Positions 18,154-27,244 of a DNA stretch of 64,000 bases are shown here, in pieces. The DNA is taken from the NCBI RefSeq assembly GCF_030398335.1, contig NZ_JAOAOP010000002.1, positions 124,001 through 188,000 of the forward strand, written 5' to 3'. The DNA is from Aquibium sp. A9E412 (GTDB taxonomy: Bacteria; Pseudomonadota; Alphaproteobacteria; Rhizobiales; Rhizobiaceae). Within the stretch, counting starts at the first letter, position 1. Each line of letters opens with the position of its first letter. Position numbers and translations under genes: made by a program. The notes under the pieces were generated by a model. It did not search any database and was not told the DNA's origin. It saw only the letters and a program-made list of their open reading frames with translations.

Positions 18154-19668
18154 TCAGGCGTCGGCCACGGCGAGCGCCAGCTCGACGCCGACGACGCGGG
18201 CGAGCTGCGCCATGCGGCCCTGCGGCCGCTCGCCCATCAGCGCGGCGTGCGAGCGCGGGACGAGCAGCGTCAGCGTGCCGTTGCGGCGCTGCCAGACGAG
18301 CTTCGGGATGACGCCGGGCATCGAGGCGGTCAACAGATAGACCACCCGCAGCAGCCCGCCGAGGATGCGGGCGCGCTCGACATAGCGCGGCGTCGCCAGC
18401 GCGCGCATCTCCGGCGACAGCGCGTCGTCGAACAGGCCCTCGTGGCGGAACAGGTTGGCAAGCGCGATGAAGGCGCGGCCGGGATGGTCGATGCCGATCA
18501 GCGAGGCATGCGCGATGATGTTGAGCGACTGGGTGCCGCGATACTCCGGATGGGCGCGCCAGCCGATGTCGGCGAGCAGGCAGGCGGCGCGGCGGTAGCG
18601 CGCCTCCTCCTCGGTCTCCTCGATGCCGAGCGCGGCGAAGGCGCCGCCGGTCCACTCGGTCAGCTCGCGCGCATGGGTGACCGAGCGCGAGCGCAGCAGC
18701 GCCAGTTCCTCGGCCGCCGAGATCAGCGGATCGTCGCGCCGGGCCGCCTCCGGCAGCAGCGAATAGAGATAGCCCTCGCGCACGCCGAGCGCGGAGACGA
18801 CGATGCGCGCCGGCTTCATGGCGCGCATGATCTCCTGCAGCACCACCGCGCCGTAGGGCAGCAGCGCGCGGCGGTTCTTCGACACCCGGCCGATGCCCTT
18901 CATCTTGTCGAGGTCGCCCTTGGCGACGCGCTTGAGAAAGCGCTCGGCGCCGTCCTGGCCGATCTCGTAGTGGTGCATGACATCGAGCGGATAGCCCGTG
19001 ACGCTCATGTGCAGCCGGCCGAGATTGCGCCAGGTGCCGCCGACGCAATAGAAGGTGCGGCCCTCGCCGGCGGAAAGCCACGGCGCGCGCGCGATCTCGC
19101 GGCGCGCGATCTTGGCGGCGGCCGCGATCGAGCCCCTGGCCATGTCCTGCAGGCGCAGGCCGCCGAGCGGCAGGGTGATGCCCTCGCCGATCGCCTGACC
19201 GGCGACGTCGACCAGCTCGAGGCTGCCGCCGCCGAGATCGCCGACGATGCCGTCGGCGCGGTGGAAGCCGGAGATCACCCCGAGGGCGGAGTAGCCCGCC
19301 TCCTCGCGGCCCGACAGCACGCGGATCTCGGTGCCCAGGATGTCCTCGGCGCGGCGGATGAAGTCCGGCCCGTTCTCGGCGTCGCGCGCGGCGGCGGTGG
19401 CCAGCACGTGCAGCGATTCGGCGCGCGCCTGCTCCGACAGGGCGCGGAAGCGGCCGAACTCGGCCACCGCGCGGCGCACGCCGTCGGGGTCGAGCTGGCC
19501 GGTCGTCACCAGGCCGCGGCCGAGGCCGGCCAGCATCTTCTCGTTGAACAGCGCCGTCGGCGAGCGCGCCACGCCCTCGTAGATCACCAGGCGGATCGAG
19601 TTCGAGCCGATGTCGATGACCGACACCGGGTGCCGGTCCTGCAGCCTGCCTTGCGTGACGGAGGGCAC
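18154..19668 (-). CDS. ppx: Ppx/GppA-family exopolyphosphatase
   Basis: Phosphatase of 504 residues in the ASKHA fold. The phosphate-1 loop DIGSNSIRLVIYE is near residue 20, the catalytic-Glu segment SGREEAGYSALG near 120, and the GDLGGGSLEL loop near 143. A C-terminal all-helical HD-like region (about 310-504) is typical of the long Ppx/GppA branch. It hydrolyses terminal phosphates of polyphosphate and/or pppGpp; the sequence does not separate the two. It lies 9 bp downstream of ppk in the same direction, so synthesis and breakdown of polyphosphate are probably one operon. Confidence 0.92.
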   Translation of the reverse strand: MPSVTQGRLQDRHPVSVIDIGSNSIRLVIYEGVARSPTALFNEKMLAGLGRGLVTTGQLDPDGVRRAVAEFGRFRALSEQARAESLHVLATAAARDAENGPDFIRRAEDILGTEIRVLSGREEAGYSALGVISGFHRADGIVGDLGGGSLELVDVAGQAIGEGITLPLGGLRLQDMARGSIAAAAKIARREIARAPWLSAGEGRTFYCVGGTWRNLGRLHMSVTGYPLDVMHHYEIGQDGAERFLKRVAKGDLDKMKGIGRVSKNRRALLPYGAVVLQEIMRAMKPARIVVSALGVREGYLYSLLPEAARRDDPLISAAEELALLRSRSVTHARELTEWTGGAFAALGIEETEEEARYRRAACLLADIGWRAHPEYRGTQSLNIIAHASLIGIDHPGRAFIALANLFRHEGLFDDALSPEMRALATPRYVERARILGGLLRVVYLLTASMPGVIPKLVWQRRNGTLTLLVPRSHAALMGERPQGRMAQLARVVGVELALAVADA

Positions 19669-19677
19669 GGGGGCGGC

Positions 19678-21888
19678 TTAGGCCTTGCCCTCGCCCCGGG
19701 CCTTGCGCGGCCGCTTGTAGGCGGCGATGCGCCGCGGCGCATGGGATTTCAAGGCGTTGCCGCGACCGGAAAGGCTCGGATTCGTCATGAAGTATTCCTG
19801 CGCGTTGAACGGCTCCTCACCGTCCTGCGGCGCCATGCGCCGGGCGGTGCCGTCGGGCAATACCTCGAAACTCTGCTGGTTGTCCATCAGGTTGCCGAGC
19901 ATGATCTGGTCGAGAATCTGCTCGTGCACGGTGGCGTTGGTGATCGGCACCAGCGTCTCGACGCGGCGGTCGAGATTGCGCGGCATCAGGTCGGCCGAGC
20001 TGATATAGACCAGCGCCTCGTCGGCCGGCAGGCCGTGGCCGTTGCCGAAGCAGTAGATGCGGCTGTGCTCGAGGAAGCGGCCGACGATCGACTTGACGCG
20101 GATGGTCTCCGACAGGCCCGGCACCTGCGGCCGGAGGCAGCAGATGCCGCGCACGACGAGCTCGATCTCGACGCCGGCGCGGCTCGCCTCGTAGAGCGCG
20201 TCGATCACCTGCGGGTCGACGATCGAGTTCATCTTCATCCAGATCTGCGCCGGCCGGCCGGCATGCGCATGCGCGATCTCGCCGCGGATGTGGCCGATCA
20301 GCCGATCGCGCAGCGTGAAGGGCGAGATGGCCAGCCGCATCTCGCCGTCCGGCTCGGCGTAGCCGGTGATGAAATTGAACACCTGGGCGACGTTGCGCGC
20401 GATCTCCGGGTCGACGGTGAAGTAGGACAGGTCGGTGTAGATGCGCGCGGTGATCGGGTGGTAGTTGCCGGTGCCCAGATGCACGTAGTTGCGCAGCCGC
20501 CCCTCCTCGCGGCGCACCACCAGCGACATCTTGGCGTGCGTCTTCAGCTCGATGAAGCCGAACACCACCTGCACGCCGGCGCGCTCGAGGTCGCGCGCCC
20601 AGCGGATGTTGGCCTCCTCGTCGAACCGCGCCTTGAGCTCGACCAGCGCGGTGACCGACTTGCCCGCCTCTGCCGCCTCGATCAGCGCGCGCACGATGGG
20701 GCTGTCGTTCGACGTGCGGTAGAGCGTCTGCTTGATGGCCACGACCTCGGGATCGCTCGAGGCCTGGCGCAGGAACTGCACCACCACGTCGAAGGATTCG
20801 TAGGGGTGGTGGACGACGATGTCCTTCTCGCGGATCGCCGCGAAGCAGTCGCCGCCGTGCTCGCGGATGCGCTCGGGAAAACGCGGGTTGTAGGGCGGGA
20901 ACTTCAGGTCGTCGCGCGGCAGCCGCACGATCTCGGAAATCTGGTTGATGGCGAGCGGGCGCTCGAGCACCGAGACGCGGCCGCCGCTGACCCCGAGCTC
21001 GGTGGCGACGAAGTCGCGCAGCGATTCGGGCATCTCGCTGTCGAACTCGATGCGGATGACCGAGCCGCGGCGGCGCCGCTTCAGCGCACTCTCGAACAGC
21101 CGCACCAGGTCCTCCGCCTCCTCCTCGACCTCGATGTCGCTGTCGCGGATGATGCGGAAGGTGCCCGACCCCTTGACCTCGTAGCCGGGGAACAGCCGGC
21201 CGATGAACAGGCCGACGACGTCCTCCAGCGCGATGTAGCGCACCGCACCGCGCCGCTCGGGCAGCTGCATGAAGCGGCTGAGCGCGACCGGCAGGCGCAG
21301 CAGCGCCGTCATGGTGCGGCCGTCGCGCGGGTTGCGCAGCTGCAGCGCGATGGAAAAGCCGAGATTGGGAATGAAGGGAAACGGATGCGCCGGGTCGATC
21401 GACAAGGGCGTGAGCACCGGGAAGATCGTCTCGAGGAACTGGTCCTCCAGCCACTTGCGGTCGTCGCGCACCAGCGCGTCGGCACGCACCAGCTCGATGC
21501 CCTGCTTGCGCAGCAGCTCCATCAGCCGGGTCAGGCTGGCGTGCTGCTCGGCCTGCAGCCGGCCGACCTCGAGCAGCACCTGGTCGAGCTGCTCTTCCGG
21601 CGTGCGCCCGTCGGCGCTCTTGGTGACGATGCCCTCGCGCACCTGGCCGGCCAGCCCGGCCACGCGCACCATGAAGAACTCGTCGAGATTGTCGGCCGAG
21701 ATCGACAGGAAGCGCACGCGCTCGAGCAGCGGGTGGTTGGCGTTCTCCGATTCCTCGAGCACGCGCCGGTTGAACTGAAGCCAGGAGAACTCGCGATTGA
21801 CGAAGCGGTCGGGGCCGGCGTCGGCGGCTTCGGCCATCGCGAATTCGGCAACGCCGAACTCGGTCTTGACGGGCTTGAGCTCGTTCAT
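19678..21888 (-). CDS. ppk: Polyphosphate kinase 1
   Basis: PPK1 of 736 residues, making polyphosphate from ATP. Four regions are recognisable. An N-terminal helical domain begins [20 protein letters not shown] head domain follows. Two PLD-like catalytic domains come last, with the phosphorylated histidine at about residue 451 in [10 protein letters not shown] and a second conserved block [12 protein letters not shown] 21888 (MNELKPV) is preferred over the in-frame TTG at 21900, which would place GGAG only 2 bp from the start. ppx follows 9 bp downstream. Upstream 149 bp separate it from the divergent zinc-finger gene, with no clear promoter motif. Confidence 0.95.
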   Translation of the reverse strand: MNELKPVKTEFGVAEFAMAEAADAGPDRFVNREFSWLQFNRRVLEESENANHPLLERVRFLSISADNLDEFFMVRVAGLAGQVREGIVTKSADGRTPEEQLDQVLLEVGRLQAEQHASLTRLMELLRKQGIELVRADALVRDDRKWLEDQFLETIFPVLTPLSIDPAHPFPFIPNLGFSIALQLRNPRDGRTMTALLRLPVALSRFMQLPERRGAVRYIALEDVVGLFIGRLFPGYEVKGSGTFRIIRDSDIEVEEEAEDLVRLFESALKRRRRGSVIRIEFDSEMPESLRDFVATELGVSGGRVSVLERPLAINQISEIVRLPRDDLKFPPYNPRFPERIREHGGDCFAAIREKDIVVHHPYESFDVVVQFLRQASSDPEVVAIKQTLYRTSNDSPIVRALIEAAEAGKSVTALVELKARFDEEANIRWARDLERAGVQVVFGFIELKTHAKMSLVVRREEGRLRNYVHLGTGNYHPITARIYTDLSYFTVDPEIARNVAQVFNFITGYAEPDGEMRLAISPFTLRDRLIGHIRGEIAHAHAGRPAQIWMKMNSIVDPQVIDALYEASRAGVEIELVVRGICCLRPQVPGLSETIRVKSIVGRFLEHSRIYCFGNGHGLPADEALVYISSADLMPRNLDRRVETLVPITNATVHEQILDQIMLGNLMDNQQSFEVLPDGTARRMAPQDGEEPFNAQEYFMTNPSLSGRGNALKSHAPRRIAAYKRPRKARGEGKA

Positions 21889-22049
21889 GTCCCTGCGCAA
21901 TCTCCTGGCTTGCGGCCGCGCTGCGGCACGTCACACTCTATCTGGTGACAGCCATTTGCGACAGTTTCATATCGTCGCCTTGAAAAGCGCGGCCCGATGC
22001 GGCAAAGGCTGGGCGGCCCCGGCGCGGGCCGACACTGCGGGAGACGGAC

Positions 22050-22295
22050 ATGGCGGGCGAGACGATACCGCACTACCACAACACCGAGGGCCACCGGGCC
22101 ATCGAGATCAGCGCCCGCGAGTTCATGTGCGTCGGCGCGCTGCCGCCCGACGACCACCCGCACGTCTTCCTCGACATGGGCGACGAGACCGAGAAGGTCT
22201 GCCCCTACTGCTCGACCCTCTACCGCTACAACCCGAAGCTCGCGCGCGGCGAGACCGACCCGGCCGACTGCCTGTTCGCCGAGCGGGCCGCCTGA
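22050..22295 (+). CDS. Zinc-finger domain protein (zf-CHCC, NDUFS6-like)
   Basis: Protein of 81 residues. The CHCC zinc site is visible: Cys in EFMCVGALPPDDHPHVFLDM (C27 with a following His) and CPYC near residue 52. The fold is that of mitochondrial complex I subunit NDUFS6; alphaproteobacterial members are usually annotated simply as zinc-finger domain proteins. A direct role in complex I is plausible but not shown. GGGAGACGG precedes the ATG. The FAD monooxygenase gene begins 7 bp after its stop, so they are probably co-transcribed. Confidence 0.85.
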   Translation: MAGETIPHYHNTEGHRAIEISAREFMCVGALPPDDHPHVFLDMGDETEKVCPYCSTLYRYNPKLARGETDPADCLFAERAA

Positions 22296-22302
22296 CGGCG
22301 CG

Positions 22303-23547
22303 ATGAGCGCAGCCCCCGGCGGCGGCGCGCCGTCGCGTCAGGTGGTGGTCGCCGGCGCCGGCATCGCCGGGCTGACGGCCGCCCTCGCCTTCGCGGCGCG
22401 CGGCTTCTCCGTCCAGCTCTACGAACGCGCGCCGGCGCTCGAGGAGGTCGGTGCCGGGCTGCAGCTGTCGCCCAACGCGACGCGCATCCTGCGCCGGCTC
22501 GGCGTGCTCGACGCGCTGGTGCCGGCCGCCGTCGAGCCCGAGGCGATCCTGCTCAAGCGCGCCTCCAGCCTGGCCACGCTCGCCCGCGTGCCGCTCGGCC
22601 CGGCGGCCGAACGGCGCTGGGGCGCGCCCTATCTGGTGGCGCACCGCGCCGACCTGCAGAGCGCGCTGCTCGCCCGCGTGGCGCGCGATCCCGACATCCG
22701 CCTGGTGCTCGGCGCCGCCGTGCGCGACGTCGCCTGCCACGCGCGCGGCGTCACCGTGTCGCTCGACCATGGCGGCGCGGTGAAGGAGGTCGGCTGCCGG
22801 CTGCTCGTCGCCGCCGACGGGGTGTGGTCGGAGCTGGCGCGCCGCATCCGCCCGCCGGTCGCCTGCCGCTTCACCGGCTACACGGCCTGGCGCGCCATGC
22901 TGCCGGCCGGCGGCGCGGCCGACCGGGCGCTGGCCGGCATCCGCCCGGCCGACGCGGTCGCCGCCTTCCTGCATCGCGACTTCCACCTCGTCGCCTATCC
23001 GGTGCGCGCCGGCGCGGCGACCAACCTGGTCGCCGTCACGCGCGGCGCGCAGCTTTCCAGCCAGTGGGCGAACCGGATGGAGACGGCGCCGCTGCTGGCC
23101 GCGCTCGCCGGCGCGGCCGAGCCGCTGCGCCGCGCCGTCGCGGCGGCCGGTCCGTGGACCGCCTGGCCGCTGTTCGAGAGCGACTGGCGCCAGCCGTGGA
23201 CGGAGCCCGGCGGGCTGGCGCTGATCGGCGACGCCGCACACGCCATGACGCCGTTTGCCGCGCAGGGCGCGGCGATGGCGATCGAGGATGCCGCGCTGCT
23301 GGCCGCCCTGGTGGCCGAAAGCCCCGACGCGGTGGCGCCGGCGCTTGCCCGCTTCGAGGCGCTGCGCCGGCCGCGGCTGCGCCGCGTGGTCGGCCGCGGC
23401 GCCTTCAACCGCTTCACCTGGCATGCCGCCGGGCCGATCGCCCTCGGCCGCGACCTGGTGCTGCGGGCGATGCCGGCAGCGCGCCTGGCCGCCGATCTCG
23501 ACTGGCTCTACGGCGACGACGCGACGGCGCCGGCGGACCGGCGCTGA
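22303..23547 (+). CDS. FAD-dependent aromatic monooxygenase (PHBH/salicylate-hydroxylase type)
   Basis: Group A flavoprotein monooxygenase of 414 residues. The Rossmann fingerprint GAGIAGLTAALAF is near residue 17, and an Asp-Gly segment (VAADGVWSELAR) near 168 is the FAD/NADPH motif. GDAAHAMTPFAAQGAAMAIEDA near 311 contacts the riboflavin moiety. The family hydroxylates aromatic rings such as salicylate, and relatives include UbiH/Coq6 and FAD-dependent urate hydroxylase. The substrate cannot be told. It follows the zinc-finger gene by 7 bp and converges on aapP. Confidence 0.87.
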   Translation: MSAAPGGGAPSRQVVVAGAGIAGLTAALAFAARGFSVQLYERAPALEEVGAGLQLSPNATRILRRLGVLDALVPAAVEPEAILLKRASSLATLARVPLGPAAERRWGAPYLVAHRADLQSALLARVARDPDIRLVLGAAVRDVACHARGVTVSLDHGGAVKEVGCRLLVAADGVWSELARRIRPPVACRFTGYTAWRAMLPAGGAADRALAGIRPADAVAAFLHRDFHLVAYPVRAGAATNLVAVTRGAQLSSQWANRMETAPLLAALAGAAEPLRRAVAAAGPWTAWPLFESDWRQPWTEPGGLALIGDAAHAMTPFAAQGAAMAIEDAALLAALVAESPDAVAPALARFEALRRPRLRRVVGRGAFNRFTWHAAGPIALGRDLVLRAMPAARLAADLDWLYGDDATAPADRR

Positions 23548-23575
23548 GGCCGGCCGGCGCGGCGAGCCGCCCGCC

Positions 23576-24376
23576 TCAGTGCAGGATCTGGCTGAGGAAC
23601 AGCTTGGTGCGCTCGTGCTGCGGGTTGGCGAAGAACTCCTCCGGCACGTTCTGCTCGACGATCTGGCCCTGGTCCATGAAGATCACCCGGTTGGCGACCT
23701 GACGGGCGAAGCCCATCTCGTGGGTGACGCAGATCATCGTCATGCCCTCCTGGGCGAGGTCGACCATGGTGTCGAGAACCTCCTTGATCATCTCGGGATC
23801 GAGCGCCGAGGTCGGCTCGTCGAACAGCATGATGCGCGGGTTCATGCACAGCGCGCGGGCGATCGCCACGCGCTGCTGCTGGCCGCCGGAGAGCTGGCCG
23901 GGATATTTGTGCGCCTGCTCGGGGATCTTGACGCGCTCGAGGAAGTGCATGGCCGTCTTCTCGGCCTCGCGCTTGGGCGTCTTGCGCACCCAGATCGGCG
24001 CCAGCGTGCAGTTTTCCAGGATCGTCAGGTGCGGGAACAGGTTGAAGTGCTGGAACACCATGCCGACCTCGCGGCGCACCTCGTCGATCTTCTTCAGGTC
24101 GTTGGTCAGCTCGATGCCGTCGACGACGATCTTGCCCCGCTGGTGGTCCTCCAGCCGGTTGATGCAGCGGATCATGGTCGACTTGCCCGAGCCGGACGGG
24201 CCGCACACGACGATGCGCTCGCCGCGCATCACCTTCAGGTTTATGTCCTTGAGGACGTGGAACTCGCCGAACCATTTGTGCATGCCGGCGATCTCGATGG
24301 CCACGTCGGTGTCGGAGACCTGCATCTTCGAGCGATCGACGTGGCGGTCCTCTGCGGTTGCGGCTTGGTCGGTCAT
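23576..24376 (-). CDS. aapP: General L-amino acid ABC transporter, ATP-binding protein
   Basis: Polar amino-acid-type ATPase of 266 residues. Walker [10 protein letters not shown] is near residue 60, Q-loop near VFQHFN, signature LSGGQQQR near 160, Walker [13 protein letters not shown] near 180 and the H-loop in CVTHEMGF. It energises uptake through AapQM with binding protein AapJ. An N-terminal extension of about 25 residues precedes the ABC core. The start has AAGGGG at good spacing. It is the last gene of the aapJQMP cluster, 27 bp after aapM. Confidence 0.95.
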   Translation of the reverse strand: MTDQAATAEDRHVDRSKMQVSDTDVAIEIAGMHKWFGEFHVLKDINLKVMRGERIVVCGPSGSGKSTMIRCINRLEDHQRGKIVVDGIELTNDLKKIDEVRREVGMVFQHFNLFPHLTILENCTLAPIWVRKTPKREAEKTAMHFLERVKIPEQAHKYPGQLSGGQQQRVAIARALCMNPRIMLFDEPTSALDPEMIKEVLDTMVDLAQEGMTMICVTHEMGFARQVANRVIFMDQGQIVEQNVPEEFFANPQHERTKLFLSQILH

Positions 24377-24403
24377 GGCGTTTCCCCTTGGCCGTTCGGC
24401 CCG

Positions 24404-25915
24404 TTATCTGTGGCCGGTGTCGAGCCGGCGTTCCATGAAGATCGAGTAGCGCGACATGCCGAAGCAGAAGACCCAGTAGACGACCGCCGCGAAGAGATAG
24501 GCGGACATCGACTGGACCGGGCTCGCCCATGTCGGATCGGTGAAGGACGACTGGATCTGGCCGAGGAAGTCGAACAGGCCGATGATCAGCACCAGCGTCG
24601 TGTCCTTGAACAGGCCGATGAAGGTGTTGACGATGCCGGGGATGACCAGCTTCAGCGCCTGCGGCATGATGATCATGCGCATCATCTGCCAGTAGCCGAG
24701 GCCGAGCGCCTGGGCGCCCTCGAACTGCCCCTTGGGAATGGCCTGCAGGCCGCCGCGCACCACCTCGGCCATGTAGGCGGAGGCGAACATCGCCACGCCG
24801 ACCAGCGCGCGCAGCAGCTTGTCGAAGGTGACGCCCTCCGGCAGGAACAGCGGCAGCATCACCGACGACATGAACAGCACGGTGATCAGCGGCACGCCGC
24901 GCCAGAACTCGATGAAGATCACCGAGAACAAGCGCACGATCGGCATGTGCGAGCGCCGGCCGAGCGCCAGCGCGATGCCGATCGGCAGCGAGGCGGCGAT
25001 GCCGGTCACCGCGATCACCATGGTGACGAGCAGCCCGCCCCAGCGGTCGGTCGGCACCGGGGCGAGGCCGAAATCGGTCGCCAGCAGCGCCATCACCACG
25101 CCGATGCCGGCCATCACCAGAAGCGCGCCGCGCACACCGGGCAGCGGGTCGCTGTCCGAGGCACGCGCGATCGCATAGGCGATGCCGGCCACGACCGCGG
25201 TGAGCACGACGAAGTCGAGCCAGAACTTGGCGAGGCCCGGATCGAGCAGCCAGCCGGTCGGCAGGAAGCCGTCGAGGTCGAGATCGCCGCCGGTCAGAAG
25301 CAGGAAGGCGGCGATCGGGAAGACCAAGGCGACGAAGATGGCATTGGCCCGCTTGAAGGGCGCCGAGGGGATGAGCAGCGGCACCAGGCCGCCGACGAAC
25401 AGCAGCGCGACGATGTCGACGCGCCACTGCGCCTCGTCGGGATAGCGGCCGTACACGAACTGGTTGAAGTAGTCGCCGACATAGGCCCAGCAGGCGCCGA
25501 ACCAGTCGTTCGGCCGGATGCCGCCCTGCGCCTCGGTGGCGCACACCGCGCGGTCGTCGCCCGTCCACACGCTCTCCAGGAAGGCGAAGCTGACGAGCGG
25601 CGGGACGATCAGGTAGAGAATGTAGAGCGAGAACAGCGTCATCAGCGTGTTGGCGACGCCGGAGAACAGGTTCTCGCGGGCCCAGGCGAGCGGGCCGCTG
25701 ACATTGATCGGCGGCGGCTCGCTGTGCACCATCTCCGTGCGCACATAGATCAGCCCGCCGCTGTCGTGCGGCACCGGCGCCAGGGCGTCGGCAGTGTGCG
25801 GATAGGCGACGGGCGTGCCCTCCGGCGCCGCCACGTCGGCGCCGCGACGCGGCTTGCCGCTTCCGGTGTCGGGGACGCCGGAGGCGGGGCGGCGGTCTTT
25901 CGGTCCCTGCGCCAT
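24404..25915 (-). CDS. aapM: General L-amino acid ABC transporter, permease AapM
   Basis: Inner-membrane permease of 503 residues. The C-terminal BPD_transp_1 domain contains the EAA-type loop (YMAEVVRGGLQAIPKGQFEGAQALGLG) near residues 385-410. The N-terminal half includes the conserved AapM periplasmic segment (VCATEAQGGIRPNDWFGACWAYVGDYFNQF). The protein looks longer than the roughly 385 residues I recall for rhizobial AapM. The difference lies in a proline/charged N-terminal tail (about 1-60) and an inserted hydrophobic stretch at about 220-300 (GGDLDLDGFLPTGW to ATDFGLAPV). The gene starts 1 bp after the aapQ stop. Confidence 0.93.
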   Translation of the reverse strand: MAQGPKDRRPASGVPDTGSGKPRRGADVAAPEGTPVAYPHTADALAPVPHDSGGLIYVRTEMVHSEPPPINVSGPLAWARENLFSGVANTLMTLFSLYILYLIVPPLVSFAFLESVWTGDDRAVCATEAQGGIRPNDWFGACWAYVGDYFNQFVYGRYPDEAQWRVDIVALLFVGGLVPLLIPSAPFKRANAIFVALVFPIAAFLLLTGGDLDLDGFLPTGWLLDPGLAKFWLDFVVLTAVVAGIAYAIARASDSDPLPGVRGALLVMAGIGVVMALLATDFGLAPVPTDRWGGLLVTMVIAVTGIAASLPIGIALALGRRSHMPIVRLFSVIFIEFWRGVPLITVLFMSSVMLPLFLPEGVTFDKLLRALVGVAMFASAYMAEVVRGGLQAIPKGQFEGAQALGLGYWQMMRMIIMPQALKLVIPGIVNTFIGLFKDTTLVLIIGLFDFLGQIQSSFTDPTWASPVQSMSAYLFAAVVYWVFCFGMSRYSIFMERRLDTGHR

Positions 25916-25916
25916 G

Positions 25917-27113
25917 CTACCGCTCCACCAGCGCCATCTTGGCGTTGTACCAGTTCATGAAGGCCGAGATCAGCAGCGACAGCGCCAGATAGGTCAGCAT
26001 CGTCATCATCAGGATCTCGACGGCCTGGCCGGTCTGGTTGAGCGCGGTGCCGGCGAACACCGAGACGAGATCGGGATAGGCGATGGCGACGGCCAGCGAC
26101 GAGTTCTTCGTCAGGTTGAGATACTGGCTGGTGAGCGGCGGGATGATGATGCGCAGCGCCTGCGGCACGATGACCAGGCGCAGCGTCTGGCCGGGCCGCA
26201 GCCCGAGCGCGTAGGATGCCTCGGTCTGGCCGCGGTTGACCGCCAGGATGCCGGCCCGCACGATCTCGGCGATGAAGGCGGCGGTGTAGAAGGACAGCGC
26301 CAGCAGCAGGCCGATGAACTCGGGATAGACGCGGGTGCCGCCGCGCGGCCCGAAATTGCCCTGCTCGGGATACTCGAAGGCGAGCGGCATGCCGGCGGCC
26401 AGATAGGCGACCAGCGGCAGCCCGACGATCAGGCCGATCGCCGGCCACAGCACCGGCAGGCGCTCGCCCGTCGCCTCCTGGCGTCTGCGCGCCCAGCGCG
26501 CCAGCGCCACCACGGCGACGACGGCGATCAGCAGCGCCCAGCCGATCAGGCCGCTGCCCTCGCCGAGCACCGGGCGCGGCGCATACCAGCCGGAGATGTT
26601 GATCTGGCCGAGAAAGCCGAGGTCGAGCGCTTCGCGGCGGCTCGGCAGCAGCCGCAGCACCGAGAAGTACCAGACGAAGATCTGCAGCAGCAGCGGGATG
26701 TTGCGCAGCGTCTCGATGTAGGCGGCGGCGAGCCGCGCCAGCACCCAGTTGGGCGACAGCCGGGCGATGCCGACGATGAAGCCGAGGATGGTGGCGATGA
26801 CGATGCCGACGGCCGACACGAGCAGCGTGTTGAGCAGCCCGACCATGAAGACGCGGCCGTAGGTCGAGGAGGCCTGCTCGTACTCGATCAGCGACTGGCT
26901 GATGGCGAAGCCGGCGTTGCGGCCGAGAAAGCCGAAGCCCGACGAGATGTTCGCCGCCCGCAGGTTGGCGAACATGTTCTGGATGCCGACCCAGACGAGC
27001 CAGGCCAGCACCACCAGAAGGACGGCCTGGAAGATCCAGGCGCGGATTTTCGGATCGTTGAGCAGCGCGACCTTCGGCGCCGGCTCATCGGCAGCATGCG
27101 TATGCGCGGCCAT
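25917..27113 (-). CDS. aapQ: General L-amino acid ABC transporter, permease AapQ
   Basis: Inner-membrane permease of 398 residues, the usual length for AapQ. A first helix at about 28-48 precedes a periplasmic stretch (IQNMFANLRAANISSGFGFL). The BPD_transp_1 domain runs to the C-terminus with the EAA loop FIAEIVRAGILAVNRGQTEASYALGL near 285-310 and PLTSQYLNLTKNSSLA near 340. It forms the heteromeric channel with AapM. It follows aapJ after a 131-bp gap holding a strong hairpin, which probably reduces expression relative to aapJ. Confidence 0.95.
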   Translation of the reverse strand: MAAHTHAADEPAPKVALLNDPKIRAWIFQAVLLVVLAWLVWVGIQNMFANLRAANISSGFGFLGRNAGFAISQSLIEYEQASSTYGRVFMVGLLNTLLVSAVGIVIATILGFIVGIARLSPNWVLARLAAAYIETLRNIPLLLQIFVWYFSVLRLLPSRREALDLGFLGQINISGWYAPRPVLGEGSGLIGWALLIAVVAVVALARWARRRQEATGERLPVLWPAIGLIVGLPLVAYLAAGMPLAFEYPEQGNFGPRGGTRVYPEFIGLLLALSFYTAAFIAEIVRAGILAVNRGQTEASYALGLRPGQTLRLVIVPQALRIIIPPLTSQYLNLTKNSSLAVAIAYPDLVSVFAGTALNQTGQAVEILMMTMLTYLALSLLISAFMNWYNAKMALVER

Positions 27114-27204
27114 GCCCGTTCCCCTGTGCGCCGCATCTGCCGCGCCGGCCCTCGAGGGGCGGCGTCCGGCGGCGCGTTCTTGTTATCGGCATGTCTTATG
27201 GTGA

Positions 27205-27232
27205 AAAGCCGCCCGGTCGCCCGGGCGGCTTT
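27205..27232 (-). terminator. Intrinsic terminator/attenuator between aapJ and aapQ
   Basis: A perfect 12-bp stem, AAAGCCGCCCGG paired with CCGGGCGGCTTT, closes a 4-nt loop, followed in the aapJ direction by TTTT. It lies 13 bp after the aapJ stop and about 90 bp before aapQ. Partial termination here would give the usual excess of binding protein over permease. Confidence 0.85.
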
Positions 27233-27244
27233 CGTCTTGGCGTC

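Noticed and set aside
18247-21948. Plus-strand ORF of 1233 codons opposite ppx-ppk
   Set aside because: Same artefact: repetitive His/Arg/Asp-rich translation, no start context, fully antisense to two conserved enzymes.
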